A stretch of DNA of 64,000 nt, from assembly GCF_000970345.1 (NCBI RefSeq), contig NZ_LAQU01000008.1, positions 124,001-188,000 on the forward strand, in the 5' to 3' direction. Origin of the DNA: Robbsia andropogonis. GTDB lineage: Bacteria > Pseudomonadota > Gammaproteobacteria > Burkholderiales > Burkholderiaceae. Both the position numbers and the translations under genes were made by a program. The notes below the pieces were generated by a model. The model worked only from the letters and a program-made list of their open reading frames with translations, was not told the origin of the DNA and made no database searches. Of this stretch, positions 1 through 9,866 are shown piece after piece. Position 1 is the first letter of the stretch; each line of letters opens with the position of its first letter.

Positions 1-2
1 GC

Positions 3-959
3 GTGAACACTGCCATCCTCCAACTGCTCGTGCGGCGTATCGCTGCAGCCGTACTGTCGCTCCTGGCGATTTCGGTCGTCGTATTCGCCATCACCGCCGT
101 TCTTCCAGGAGATGCAGCGCAAGCACAACTCGGTCAGGACGCCACGCCGGAAGCGGTGGCTGCGCTTCGGGCGCAGATGGGACTCGACGTACCGGCCCCC
201 GTGCGCTACTGGCATTGGCTAGGTGGGCTGATGACCGGTCAGCCGGGTGACTCGTTGGTCACGCATTCATCGGTGGGAACCTTGGTGGGGGGGCGTCTGG
301 CCCATTCCCTTTTCTTGGCGGGCATGACCGCACTGATCTCCGTACCCATCGCGCTGGGCCTCGGTATTCTCTGCGCCGTGCGTCGCGGCTCCGCATTCGA
401 TCGGGGCGTCAGCGTGGCGGTTGTCAGCGTCGTGTCGGTCCCCGAGTTTCTGGTAGCCACACTGGCCGTATTGCTGTTTGCGGTGAAATTGCATTGGTTG
501 CCTGCATTGACTTACATCAACGACGGCGACCCACTCGGCAAGATGTTGCGGTCAATGGCCATGCCCGTGATGACCTTGTGCTGCGTGATCGTCGCGCAGA
601 TGGTGCGCATGACACGCGCCGCGTTGATCGATCAACTGCAGGCGCCGTATATCGAGATGGTTCGCCTGAAAGGTGCATCGCCGGTACGCTTGGTCATGCT
701 GCATGCGTTGCCCAATGCAGTTGGGCCAATTGCGAACGCGGTTGCGTTGAGCCTCTCTTATCTATTGGGCGGTGTCATCATTGTCGAGACGATATTCAAC
801 TATCCCGGCATTGCAAAGTTGATGGTGGACAGTGTCAGTCAACGAGATATGCCGATCGTTCAGGCATGCGCGATGATCTTTTGCGCCGGCTACCTGATTC
901 TGGTCACTACCGCGGACATCTTCGGCATTGTCGCAAACCCGCGTCTGCGTCATCGTTGA
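3..959 (+). CDS. Dipeptide/oligopeptide ABC transporter permease (DppB/OppB type)
   Basis: Inner-membrane permease of a peptide-family ABC importer. The 318-residue product has the usual plan: an N-terminal membrane helix (about residues 12-35), a periplasmic stretch carrying the DppB-like LGQDATPEAVAALRAQMGLD segment, then five more helices. A cytoplasmic EAA-type loop (IEMVRLKGASPVRLVMLHALPN split over residues ~218-239) contacts the ATPase. It starts with GTG two bases into the window, so an upstream start cannot be excluded, but the N-terminus looks complete for the family. It is followed by the partner permease and a fused ATPase on the same strand. The periplasmic binding protein that would set the substrate must lie upstream of the window. 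Family assignment is firm; the substrate is unknown. Confidence 0.9.
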   Translation: MNTAILQLLVRRIAAAVLSLLAISVVVFAITAVLPGDAAQAQLGQDATPEAVAALRAQMGLDVPAPVRYWHWLGGLMTGQPGDSLVTHSSVGTLVGGRLAHSLFLAGMTALISVPIALGLGILCAVRRGSAFDRGVSVAVVSVVSVPEFLVATLAVLLFAVKLHWLPALTYINDGDPLGKMLRSMAMPVMTLCCVIVAQMVRMTRAALIDQLQAPYIEMVRLKGASPVRLVMLHALPNAVGPIANAVALSLSYLLGGVIIVETIFNYPGIAKLMVDSVSQRDMPIVQACAMIFCAGYLILVTTADIFGIVANPRLRHR

Positions 960-1065
960 ATGGACGGACAGGCTTCCCGTGTGCCCGTGTTTTCGCAAGG
1001 CGCACCCGGAAATGACGCCACACGCACTGCACCGCTTTTCACGTTACTGGATGGAGTATGAATCG

Positions 1066-2028
1066 ATGAACAAAGCCACGCAAAGCGGCATCGACGAAAG
1101 CGTCGCAGCGGAACCGACAGGTGTGCCGGCCGGCGGCCTGCTTGCCCCGTTTCGCCGTTGCCGTGCACGCCTTGGCATTGCGGGATGGGCGGGCTTATGC
1201 ATCATTGTGGGATGGGTCAGCGCCGCCATCTTCGGCGCGGCCTTCGGTGGCGCGAACGGCGCCAGTTACGGCAATGGCGATGTCCAGATATTCGCCGGCA
1301 TCAGCGCACAGCATTGGCTGGGAACCGACTATCTTGGCCGAGACATGCTGGCGCGTGTCATCATGGGCGCCCGTTATACCGTTGGCTTGGCGCTAGTTGC
1401 AACACTGGTAGCGAGCGGCCTTGGCACGGCACTGGCTTTGATCGCAACCGTGGGCGGCACCACCGTGGACGATACGCTCAGTCGGGTATTGGACACATTG
1501 ACGGCGATTCCCAGCAAAATGTTCGCGCTGATCATGGTGGCGGCGTTCGGATCGTCCACCTGGATGTTGGGGGCGACCGCGGCCGTCATCTACCTGCCAG
1601 GCGCCTACCGCATCGCACGCTCACTCGCCGTCAACATTTACGCGATGGATTATATTGCCGTTGCCCGTACACGCGGTGAAGGGCTTGCCTACATCATGAC
1701 ACAGGAGATTCTGCCAAATATCGCCGGTCCGATGCTGGCGGATCTCGGCCTACGTTTCGTCTACGTCGTCTTGTTATTGGCGAGCCTGAGTTTCCTTGGC
1801 CTGGGTATTCAACCGCCCAACGCGGACTGGGGTTCGTTGGTACGGGAGAACCTCGATGGCTTGGCCGAAGGCAGCCTCGCCGTGATCGCGCCGGCATTGG
1901 CTATCGCCAGCCTCACGATTGCAGTGAACGTGCTGATCGACAACCTCGCCGGCGGCAAGACGTTGCTTAAACGTAAAGCAAAGATAGACGTAATGAACCG
2001 CACTGGCGACACGCACTCGGAGAAGTAA
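1066..2028 (+). CDS. Dipeptide/oligopeptide ABC transporter permease (DppC/OppC type)
   Basis: Second inner-membrane subunit of the peptide-type importer, pairing with the DppB-like permease upstream. About 320 residues. It has the DppC hallmarks: an N-terminal helix, then the GTDYLGRDMLARVIMGAR segment (the HWLGTDxxGRD motif), a membrane core and an EAA loop around VARTRGEGLAYIMTQEILPN. The reading frame is open further upstream; the ATG at 1066 is preferred because GGAG lies 9 bases before it, while the ATG at 1051 has no clear ribosome site. The stop is 2 bases from the ATPase start, so the genes are translationally coupled. The protein is a little long at the N-terminus, which is variable in this family. 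Confidence 0.9.
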   Translation: MNKATQSGIDESVAAEPTGVPAGGLLAPFRRCRARLGIAGWAGLCIIVGWVSAAIFGAAFGGANGASYGNGDVQIFAGISAQHWLGTDYLGRDMLARVIMGARYTVGLALVATLVASGLGTALALIATVGGTTVDDTLSRVLDTLTAIPSKMFALIMVAAFGSSTWMLGATAAVIYLPGAYRIARSLAVNIYAMDYIAVARTRGEGLAYIMTQEILPNIAGPMLADLGLRFVYVVLLLASLSFLGLGIQPPNADWGSLVRENLDGLAEGSLAVIAPALAIASLTIAVNVLIDNLAGGKTLLKRKAKIDVMNRTGDTHSEK

Positions 2029-2030
2029 TA

Positions 2031-3782
2031 ATGGGCGTCTCGATTCACGTCAATAACCTGACGATCACCGCTGGCGATGCCGTGCTGGTAGACAAGTTGC
2101 ATTTTGATATTCGTCCCGGCGAAGTGCTGGCGCTGATCGGCGAGTCCGGCTCCGGCAAAACAACCACCGCGCTCTCATTGATGGGATATGCCCGCAGCGG
2201 TTGTGCGATTGCAGACGACAGCACAATCGACGTAGGCGGCGTTCACGTGCTGGAACTGTCCGCGGAGGCGCAGCGTGCTTTGCGCGGCCGCAAGATCACC
2301 TACGTCGCGCAAAGCGCCTCGGCGTCGTTCAATCCCTCGCGGACGATCATCGATCAAGTGGTGGAGCCCGCCTTGATCCACAAGACGATGACGCGAGATG
2401 CCGCCGAACGTAAGGCAGTGGCCTTGTTCCGCGAGTTGTCGCTGCCGGACCCGGATCACATTGGGGCGCGTTACCCGCACCAAGTCTCCGGGGGCCAACT
2501 ACAGCGCCTGATGGCGGCGATGGCGCTGATCACGGACCCCGATGTCGTGATTCTCGATGAGCCCACAACGGCGCTTGACGTGACCACGCAGGTCGATGTG
2601 TTGCGTGCATTCAAGCGGGCGGTGCGCGAACGTCAAACAACCGCGGTCTACGTCAGCCACGATCTCGCGGTTGTCGCACAGGTGGCCGACCGCATTCTGG
2701 TTTTACGCAATGGCCAGATGCAGGAGTTCGGCGACACCGATCAGATCCTGCATGCGCCAACCCACGACTACACGCGCAGGCTGCTCGCGGCCGTGCGGCC
2801 TGACACACGGGTTAGCAGTGGCCATGTCATCGACGGTGCCGCCATGGCAGCGCCCGCTTCAGAGGTGGGCGGGGCATCGTCGACATCGCCCGACGTGACA
2901 TCCAGGGGAACGGTAACGCCGAAACAGCCATTGCTGCAAGTGGACGTGCTTTGCGCCGGCTATGGTCGCCTCGATAAACAGGGTCGCCCTGAAAACCAGA
3001 TTCTGGATCGCGTCGACTTGAAACTGTATCGTGGCCAAGCAATCGGCGTGATTGGAGAATCCGGGTCGGGCAAGACGACGCTCGCACGCGCGATCGCCGG
3101 GCTTATCGCGCCTTACGAGGGGCGCATTCGCTTCGACGGCCAAACGCTGGCGCACGACCTCGGCCGGCGCAGCCGCGAAGAACTGCGTCGTATACAGATC
3201 GTTTTCCAGATGGCCGATACCGCGTTGAATCCGGGTCATACGATCGAGCGCATCCTCGCCAGGCCACTGCAGTTCTACCACGGGCTGAAAGGGCGGGCGC
3301 TGCAGACGCGCATTGCAGCGTTGCTGGATATGGTACGCATGCCGCGCGATACAATGCATCGCTATCCGGCCGCGTTGTCGGGCGGGCAAAAGCAACGTAT
3401 CAACCTCGCGCGAGCCTTGGCGGCGGAACCCGACTTGATATTGTGCGATGAAGTCACCTCCGCATTGGACACGGTCGTCGCCGCGGCGGTACTGGACCTG
3501 ATGGCGGAACTCCGGAAGGAACTGGGTGTATCGTATCTGTTCATCAGCCACGATCTGCACACCGTGCGCGCGATCTGCGATGAAATCGTCGTCATGCAAT
3601 ACGGACGCAAAGTCACGCAGATCGCGCGTGCCGACTATGACCAACCCGAGCCGCATCCCTACTATGCGTTGCTTTCCAAGTCGGTGCCGGAACTACGACG
3701 GGGATGGATCGACGAAGTCGATCTTCGCGGCGTACGAACGCTGGCCGAAGAAGCCGCACGAAATACACCATTGGCTGTCTAG
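2031..3782 (+). CDS. Fused double ATPase of peptide ABC transporter (DppD-DppF type)
   Basis: Cytoplasmic motor of the importer, with two complete ABC domains in one 583-residue chain. Domain 1 has Walker A GESGSGKTT at residues 37-45, signature VSGGQLQRL and Walker B VVILDEPTTALD. Domain 2 (from about residue 300) has GESGSGKTT, signature LSGGQKQRINLARAL and Walker B LILCDEVTSALD. The family usually encodes DppD and DppF separately; fused forms are known (YejF, GsiA). A ~40-residue Ala/Ser/Thr-rich linker joins the halves. The DppD-type C-terminal Fe-S/ligand extension common in stand-alone proteins is short. It sits 2 bases after the second permease, so the heterodimeric permease and this single ATPase form a complete membrane unit. 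Confidence 0.93.
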   Translation: MGVSIHVNNLTITAGDAVLVDKLHFDIRPGEVLALIGESGSGKTTTALSLMGYARSGCAIADDSTIDVGGVHVLELSAEAQRALRGRKITYVAQSASASFNPSRTIIDQVVEPALIHKTMTRDAAERKAVALFRELSLPDPDHIGARYPHQVSGGQLQRLMAAMALITDPDVVILDEPTTALDVTTQVDVLRAFKRAVRERQTTAVYVSHDLAVVAQVADRILVLRNGQMQEFGDTDQILHAPTHDYTRRLLAAVRPDTRVSSGHVIDGAAMAAPASEVGGASSTSPDVTSRGTVTPKQPLLQVDVLCAGYGRLDKQGRPENQILDRVDLKLYRGQAIGVIGESGSGKTTLARAIAGLIAPYEGRIRFDGQTLAHDLGRRSREELRRIQIVFQMADTALNPGHTIERILARPLQFYHGLKGRALQTRIAALLDMVRMPRDTMHRYPAALSGGQKQRINLARALAAEPDLILCDEVTSALDTVVAAAVLDLMAELRKELGVSYLFISHDLHTVRAICDEIVVMQYGRKVTQIARADYDQPEPHPYYALLSKSVPELRRGWIDEVDLRGVRTLAEEAARNTPLAV

Positions 3783-3844
3783 CCGACATCACATTCATGG
3801 CGCGATAACGCGCTTCTACCGTACAAATCCTAGGAAAATCGATC

Positions 3845-5326
3845 ATGTCTTTGACGATGAAAAACGCCGCCCTGTTGTTGGGCCAGAATCATATTGACGG
3901 TGCATGGGTCGATGCGGCCGATGGCGCCACCTTCGGTGTCTCCGACCCGGCAACCGATGAGGTTTTCATGTCGGTCCCAGACAGCGGTGCCGAGGATGCC
4001 CGACGCGCGGTGGATGCCGCGCATCGCGCATTCGCCACATGGCGCAAAGTGCCGGCGAAGCAACGGGCGAGCATCATCAAACGCTGGAACGATTTGATCA
4101 TCGAGCACGCCGATGACTTGGGCAAGCTAATCTCGCGCGAACAGGGCAAGCCGCTTGCCGAAGGCAAAGGCGAAGTGTCGTACGCCGCCAGCTATGTCGA
4201 GTGGTTCGCGGAGGAGGCCACCCGGACAGACGGCGACATCATCCCTTCTCCTGCCCCGGGTCGCATGATGTTTGCCTTGCGTGAACCGGTTGGCGTCATT
4301 GCCGCGGTCACCCCATGGAACTTCCCCGCCGCGATGATCGCCCGCAAGATCGCCCCGGCACTGGCCGCCGGTTGCACGGTGGTATGCAAACCCGCGGAAG
4401 ACACGCCGCTGACGTCTCTGGCACTGGTAAAGCTCGCCGAGCAGGCCGGTGTGCCGAAGGGCGTCTTGAATATCGTCACCGCCTCGCGCGCGCATACGCC
4501 CGATGTTGTCGACGTCTGGCTCGATGACAGGCGCGTGCGCAAGATCACGTTCACCGGCTCGACACCGGTCGGAAAGCATCTGGCACGCCGCAGTGCGGAC
4601 ACACTGAAGAAGTTGTCGCTGGAACTCGGCGGCAACGCTCCGTTCATCGTATTCGACGACGCCGACCTCGACGCGGCCGTCGAGGGGCTGATGATCGCAA
4701 AGTTCCGCAACGGCGGCCAGACCTGTGTCTGCCCCAATCGTATCTACGTGCAGGACAGCGTGCACGACGCGTTCGTCGACAAGCTCGCGGCGCGCGTGTC
4801 GGCCTTGAAAGTCGGACCCGCAACGGACCCGACATCACAGATCGGTCCGATGATCAACGCACGAGCCGTGGACAAGATAGCGCGCCATGTACGCAACGCG
4901 GTTGAACAGGGCGCAGAGCTCGTGGTGGGCGGCGAACGGATCACCGGGCCGCATATCAAGAGCGGAAACTACTTTGCACCCACCGTATTGACAGGCGCCA
5001 CTCCTTCGATGGATTGTTCGTGCGAAGAAACCTTCGGCCCCGTCGTACCCGTGACGCGCTTCACGACCGAGGCCGACGTGATCGCCGACGCGAATGCAAC
5101 CCCATTCGGTCTCGCCGCGTATTTCTACTCGAACGATGTGCGCCGGATCTGGCGCCTGGCCGATGCAATCGAAAGCGGCATCATTGGCGTAAACGAAGGC
5201 GCACTCGCCGCTGAAGCGGCGCCGTTTGGCGGTATCAAGGACTCGGGTTACGGCCGTGAAGGCTCGCGCCACGGTATCCAGGAATACATGCACATCAAGT
5301 ACATCTGCCAAGGCTCTCTGCGTTAA
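3845..5326 (+). CDS. NAD(P)-dependent succinate-semialdehyde dehydrogenase family (GabD-like)
   Basis: Aldehyde dehydrogenase that should oxidise a small semialdehyde to the acid, succinate semialdehyde to succinate if it is a true GabD. The 493-residue length is typical. Visible motifs: cofactor-binding FTGSTPVGK (residues 236-244), general base Glu260 in LELGGNAPF, and catalytic Cys294 in GGQTCVCPNRIYVQ. The CxC arrangement at the active site is typical of GabD/SSADH enzymes. It lies 62 bases after the peptide transporter and upstream of a FAD/Fe-S dehydrogenase and a GabT-like aminotransferase, which supports a role in 4- or 5-carbon omega-amino acid breakdown. Glutarate semialdehyde (DavD) is an alternative substrate that sequence alone cannot exclude. 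Confidence 0.87.
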   Translation: MSLTMKNAALLLGQNHIDGAWVDAADGATFGVSDPATDEVFMSVPDSGAEDARRAVDAAHRAFATWRKVPAKQRASIIKRWNDLIIEHADDLGKLISREQGKPLAEGKGEVSYAASYVEWFAEEATRTDGDIIPSPAPGRMMFALREPVGVIAAVTPWNFPAAMIARKIAPALAAGCTVVCKPAEDTPLTSLALVKLAEQAGVPKGVLNIVTASRAHTPDVVDVWLDDRRVRKITFTGSTPVGKHLARRSADTLKKLSLELGGNAPFIVFDDADLDAAVEGLMIAKFRNGGQTCVCPNRIYVQDSVHDAFVDKLAARVSALKVGPATDPTSQIGPMINARAVDKIARHVRNAVEQGAELVVGGERITGPHIKSGNYFAPTVLTGATPSMDCSCEETFGPVVPVTRFTTEADVIADANATPFGLAAYFYSNDVRRIWRLADAIESGIIGVNEGALAAEAAPFGGIKDSGYGREGSRHGIQEYMHIKYICQGSLR

Positions 5327-5489
5327 AAACCGCTCACCGACGGCGGCGCCCTCAAGGTCCGGCAAGGGGATCGAAGGATCTGCCGTCATTCCTTGAAATT
5401 CAGCATCCGGTGCCGCACCACACGGTCTTTTCGATAGTTTCGCGTCACCGCGACTTCCTATACTAGGTACTGCACTTCGTGCTCTTCTG

Positions 5490-8400
5490 GTGCTAAATCG
5501 ATCAATGAAATCGTCCTTCACACGCGGCGCGGATCTGAATCGCATGATGACATTGCGTCGTCGATTGCAAGCGGAAACCACTGCCGAGGTGCGTTTCGAC
5601 GCAGCGACGCGTGCCGTCTATGCTTCCGAGGCGTCGAACTACAGGCAACCGCCGATTGGCGTCGTCGTGCCACGTTCGACCGACGATTTCGAGAAAACGG
5701 TGCGACTTTGCGCGGAATTGGGTATCGCGATGTTACCGCGCGGCGCCGGTACATCGATGTGTGGCCAGTCCGTCAATGATGCGATCTGTATCGATCATTC
5801 GAAATACCTGCACGAAATCGAGCATGTTGATGCCACGGCGCGCCATGCAATCGTGCAACCCGGCGTCATCTGCGATCAACTCAAGAAAGCCGCCGCGAAA
5901 CATGGCCTGACGTTCGGCCCGGACCCGGCCACGCATAGCCGATGCACGTTGGGCGGCATGATCGGCAATAACTCGTGCGGCGCCCATTCGGTGATGGCGG
6001 GCAAGACCGTTGAGAACATCGAGCGTCTCGAGATTCTGACCACCACCGGCGCACGTTTCTGGGTTGGCGCGACCGACGACGCGGCGTATGCGGCACATAT
6101 GGCGGCGGGCGGCGAGCAGGCCCGCATCGTCGCCGGTCTGCGTGATCTGGTCACCCGGTATGCGGACGACATCCGCGCGGGCTTCCCGAAGTTAAAGCGA
6201 CGCGTATCGGGCTACAACCTCGATCAACTGCTACCGGAAAACGGATTCAATATTGCCCGTGCCCTGGTAGGAAGCGAAGGCACGCTCGCCACCACGCTGC
6301 GGGCACAGACGACGCTCGTGGAAGGTCGCCCGGAGCGCGTGCTCGTAGTGCTCGGTTTCGAGACGATCTTCGACGCGGCGGACAGCGTCCCCGATCTACT
6401 GCCCCTGGGCGCTATCGCGATGGAAGGCCTAGACCAGGGCATCATCGGCGGTCTGAAGGCTTTGCGTCTGAAATTGGACGACATTGCGGAACTTCCCGCC
6501 GGCGATGCCTGGCTCTTGGTCGAATTCGGCGCGGCAACGCGTGCCGAAGCTATTGCGCAAGCACAAACGATGGTGGCAGCCGCGCAACATTTCCCGCAAC
6601 GCCCAAGCGTGCGCTTTGTCGACGACGCCACGTTGATGAATCGTCTGTGGACGATTCGCGAAACAGGTGCCTCGGCCACGTCGCTATCTCACATTCCTGG
6701 GGTGCCCGATCCGGTGGTGGGCTGGGAAGACGCTGCGGTAGAACCCGCTTTGCTTGGCCCTTACTTGCGTGAATTCACCGCACTGGTAGCGCGTTACGGT
6801 TACAAGACCAATCTATACGGTCATTTCGGCGACGGCTGCATCCATTCCCGCATTACATTCGACTTGCGCTCCAAAACCGGCGTGCGGTCGTGGCGCGATT
6901 TCCTGGAAGAGGCCGCCAGACTCGTCGTCAAGTACAAGGGATCGCTATCGGGCGAACACGGCGATGGACAAGCCAAAGGCGAGTTCCTGCCATTGATGTA
7001 CCCACCCACGCTGATGCAGGCTTTTCGGGAATTCAAGGCACTGTGGGACCCGCAACAGTTGATGAACCCCGGTAAGTTGATTGACGCCATGCCTGCCGAT
7101 GCCCATCTGCGCATGGGCCCGGACTATCGCCGTGGCGATATTACGGGTGCCTTCACGTATCCGATGGCGGCACATACCGTTTCCGGAGACAGTTCCGAAA
7201 CCGGACAAAAGCAGGATCGCGGTTACGGACGCGAAACCGAGCGCTGCATCGGCATGGGAAAATGTCGGTCGCTCGATGCGGGGACCATGTGCCCGAGCTT
7301 CAAAGCCACGCGCGAGGAACGGTATTCGACACGAGGTCGTGCCCGACTCTTTTTCGAGATGTTGAACGGCGAAATCATCAGTGAATCTCGCGATGCCGAT
7401 GCCGTCAAGGAGTCGATGGATCTATGCCTGTCGTGCAAGGGCTGCAAGAACGACTGCCCGACCCATGTCGACATCCCGAAATACCGTGCGGAGTTTCTGC
7501 ATCGCTACTATCAGACCCGGCGCCGCGCGCCGATGGATGCGGCCGTGGGTCGTATCGGCAATTGGTTGCCCCTTGCCACTCGTTTCAGCAGCGTATTGAA
7601 TGGCGCCATGCGCAACCCCGTGGTCAAGCGTGCCGCACGTCGCTTTGGCTTGGCCGAGACCGCGCAGTTCCCCGATATTGCGCGCAAGGCATTTCGTGAC
7701 GGCGTGGTGGCGAAGACGCTGTCATCCGATTGGTCGAACGGCTTTGGCGAGAACGATGTCGTGATCTGGACCGACACGTTCAACAACGGCTTTACGCCTG
7801 AAGTGCTCGAAGCCGCCGTGCAAGTGGTACGTGCCGCGGGGGGCACGCCACGGTTGACACCGCGCCATGTCTGCTGTGGTCGCCCGCTGTACGACGTCGG
7901 CCTGCTGGACGAGGCGCGCACGCAGTTGCACGCCATCCTCGACATGATGGGCCCGCCAGTGGCGGCGAATGTGCCGATCCTGGTTCTGGAACCCAGTTGC
8001 CTTTCCGTTTTCCGCGACGAAATGCGCGCCTTGATTGCCCATGACGCGCGTGCCGACGCGTTGGCGGCAGCCTGCATCACGATGGCGGAATACGCGCGGA
8101 AACACGGGCTGCGAGTGGACGCACTGGCGAACGACGCCGTGCACTTGCACCCACATTGCCATCAACGCGCCTGCGGCGGTGCCGGCGCGGAAAAAGCGAT
8201 TGGCGCGAATGTGCTCGATACCGGTTGTTGCGGCATGGCGGGTGCCTTCGGCTATCACGAAAAAACCGCCTCGGTGGCTAAGACGGTCGGCGAACGCGAA
8301 TTGCTGCCCGCACTCCACTCGCTGTCGGCCGACAGCACCGTGGTCGCGGATGGCTTCAGTTGCCGCACGCAGATCAAACGCCTCAGTGGGCGCCACGCGC

Positions 8401-8507
8401 GCCACCTCGCGGAAATCCTGGCCGCGTCGCTGCCCCCGGAAGACCACGACACATCGTCCGCGGTCCCTGACCCAACAACGGTCAGTGCCGCTCGCACCAC
8501 GCCCTGA
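5490..8507 (+). CDS. FAD and 4Fe-4S dehydrogenase, YdiJ/D-lactate dehydrogenase-like
   Basis: Large (1005 aa) flavo-iron-sulfur oxidoreductase. The N-terminal third is a PCMH-type FAD-binding domain (GAGTSMCGQ at residues 85-93; LGGMIGNNSCGAHS around 155), followed by a FAD-oxidase C-terminal domain. Two ferredoxin-like clusters follow (RCIGMGKC near residue 586; CLSCKGCKNDCPTHVD near 645), then two CCG domains (CCGRPL near 794, GCCGMAGAFGY near 913). This order matches YdiJ, shown in E. coli to oxidise D-2-hydroxyglutarate, and related D-2-hydroxyacid dehydrogenases. The GTG at 5490 opens the frame; ATGs at 5505 and 5544 are alternatives and none has a strong ribosome site. Its place between GabD- and GabT-like genes suggests it oxidises a hydroxy acid made from the same substrate; that is inference. 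Confidence 0.85.
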   Translation: MLNRSMKSSFTRGADLNRMMTLRRRLQAETTAEVRFDAATRAVYASEASNYRQPPIGVVVPRSTDDFEKTVRLCAELGIAMLPRGAGTSMCGQSVNDAICIDHSKYLHEIEHVDATARHAIVQPGVICDQLKKAAAKHGLTFGPDPATHSRCTLGGMIGNNSCGAHSVMAGKTVENIERLEILTTTGARFWVGATDDAAYAAHMAAGGEQARIVAGLRDLVTRYADDIRAGFPKLKRRVSGYNLDQLLPENGFNIARALVGSEGTLATTLRAQTTLVEGRPERVLVVLGFETIFDAADSVPDLLPLGAIAMEGLDQGIIGGLKALRLKLDDIAELPAGDAWLLVEFGAATRAEAIAQAQTMVAAAQHFPQRPSVRFVDDATLMNRLWTIRETGASATSLSHIPGVPDPVVGWEDAAVEPALLGPYLREFTALVARYGYKTNLYGHFGDGCIHSRITFDLRSKTGVRSWRDFLEEAARLVVKYKGSLSGEHGDGQAKGEFLPLMYPPTLMQAFREFKALWDPQQLMNPGKLIDAMPADAHLRMGPDYRRGDITGAFTYPMAAHTVSGDSSETGQKQDRGYGRETERCIGMGKCRSLDAGTMCPSFKATREERYSTRGRARLFFEMLNGEIISESRDADAVKESMDLCLSCKGCKNDCPTHVDIPKYRAEFLHRYYQTRRRAPMDAAVGRIGNWLPLATRFSSVLNGAMRNPVVKRAARRFGLAETAQFPDIARKAFRDGVVAKTLSSDWSNGFGENDVVIWTDTFNNGFTPEVLEAAVQVVRAAGGTPRLTPRHVCCGRPLYDVGLLDEARTQLHAILDMMGPPVAANVPILVLEPSCLSVFRDEMRALIAHDARADALAAACITMAEYARKHGLRVDALANDAVHLHPHCHQRACGGAGAEKAIGANVLDTGCCGMAGAFGYHEKTASVAKTVGERELLPALHSLSADSTVVADGFSCRTQIKRLSGRHARHLAEILAASLPPEDHDTSSAVPDPTTVSAARTTP

Positions 8508-8568
8508 GCTCACGTCTCGACACCTTATTTGCGGTCCGATCCGCTGTTTTTCTGGAGAACTTTTCGTC

Positions 8569-9855
8569 ATGACCCGCGATAACGCCGCTTTCAACACTTT
8601 CCGTCAACAACACGTGCCGCGAGGTGTCGTCACCGCGCATCCGATCTTCGCCGACAAGGCGGCGGGCGCGGAGTTATGGGATGTGGAAGGTCGTCGCTAT
8701 ATCGACTTCGTCGGCGGTATCGGGGTGCAAAATATCGGTCACTCACATCCTAAAGTGATCGCGGCCGTGCATGAGCAGTTGAAGCGTGTCACGCACGCGG
8801 CATTCCAGGTCGTCGGTTACGACGGCTATGTAACGTTGGCGGCAAAGCTGAACAAGATGATTGGCGGCGATACACCGTACAAGACGTTCTTCGCGACCAC
8901 CGGCGTGGAAGCGGTAGAAAACGCGGTAAAGATCGCGCGGGCCTATCGCAATGTGCCAGGTATCATCGCGTTCCGAGGCGGTTTCCATGGCCGTACGTTG
9001 TTGGGCTCGACACTAACCGGCATGAGTTCGCCCTACAAGCAGAATTTCGGACCACTGGCAGGCGATGTGTATCACACGCCCTATCCCGATGACTATCGCG
9101 GCTTCAGCGCAGCGGATGCCATCCGTGCATTGGAAGATCTGTTCGCCACGCAAATCATGCCGGACCGCGTTGCCGCAATCATTATCGAACCGGTGCAAGG
9201 CGACGGCGGTTTCCTGCCGGCGGGCAAGGAGTTCATGCATGCATTACGTGATCTGACGCGGAAACACGGCATTGTCCTGATTCTCGACGAGATCCAGTCC
9301 GGTTTCGGCCGTACCGGCGAAATGTTCGGCTTCCAGCATTTTGGTATTCAACCGGATCTCGTGACGGTGGCGAAGTCGCTCGCAGGTGGACTGCCTTTGT
9401 CGGGCGTGGTCGGGCGTGCCGAGATAATGGATGCGCCACTACCAGGCGGTCTCGGCGGCACGTATGCGGGGAATCCGCTTGCGTGCGCCGCTGCTCTCGC
9501 GGTATTGGATGTTTTCGAGGCGGAAAAGCTCCTGGAGCAAGGACGTGCTTTGGGCGAGCAACTTCGTGCCGGTCTGCAGCGTATCGCCGCCGCGTCGCCG
9601 GAAGTGGGCATCGTGCGTGGCGTGGGACCGATGGCAGCGCTGGAATTCGTCAAGGATGCCGATCCGTTCCAGCCGGACGCACACTTCGCGCAGGCGGTAA
9701 TCGATCGCTGCCGCGAGGAAGGCCTGCTGGTGATCAAGTGCGGGGTCCATCGCAACACGTTACGCCTGCTCGCGCCGCTGAACACACCGAAGTCGGTCGC
9801 GGAGGAAGCGCTGGCTATCCTCGATAGCGCGATTGCACATTGCCGCGCGGCATGA
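8569..9855 (+). CDS. gabT: 4-aminobutyrate aminotransferase family protein (GabT-like)
   Basis: Class III PLP-dependent aminotransferase moving the omega-amino group of 4-aminobutyrate (or 5-aminovalerate) to 2-oxoglutarate, giving the semialdehyde the upstream GabD-like enzyme would oxidise. 428 residues from the ATG at 8569, which has GGAG 11 bases upstream. The frame stays open far upstream, but that part overlaps the FAD dehydrogenase and is not credible coding. Landmarks: phosphate-binding [10 protein letters not shown] near 110-119, FHGRTL near 139, the PLP-ring aspartate Asp240 in [13 protein letters not shown] and the Schiff-base lysine Lys269 in [10 protein letters not shown]. Typical GabT length is about 426. 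GabT versus DavT cannot be separated by eye. Confidence 0.9.
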   Translation: MTRDNAAFNTFRQQHVPRGVVTAHPIFADKAAGAELWDVEGRRYIDFVGGIGVQNIGHSHPKVIAAVHEQLKRVTHAAFQVVGYDGYVTLAAKLNKMIGGDTPYKTFFATTGVEAVENAVKIARAYRNVPGIIAFRGGFHGRTLLGSTLTGMSSPYKQNFGPLAGDVYHTPYPDDYRGFSAADAIRALEDLFATQIMPDRVAAIIIEPVQGDGGFLPAGKEFMHALRDLTRKHGIVLILDEIQSGFGRTGEMFGFQHFGIQPDLVTVAKSLAGGLPLSGVVGRAEIMDAPLPGGLGGTYAGNPLACAAALAVLDVFEAEKLLEQGRALGEQLRAGLQRIAAASPEVGIVRGVGPMAALEFVKDADPFQPDAHFAQAVIDRCREEGLLVIKCGVHRNTLRLLAPLNTPKSVAEEALAILDSAIAHCRAA

Positions 9856-9866
9856 TGGCAAGATAA

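Noticed and set aside
2859-3656. 265-codon antisense frame over the fused ABC ATPase
   Set aside because: It lies opposite the second ABC domain and has no similarity of its own.
8035-8568. Upstream extension of the gabT reading frame (178 codons)
   Set aside because: It overlaps the FAD/Fe-S dehydrogenase in another frame; GabT family similarity begins at the ATG at 8569, which has a ribosome site.
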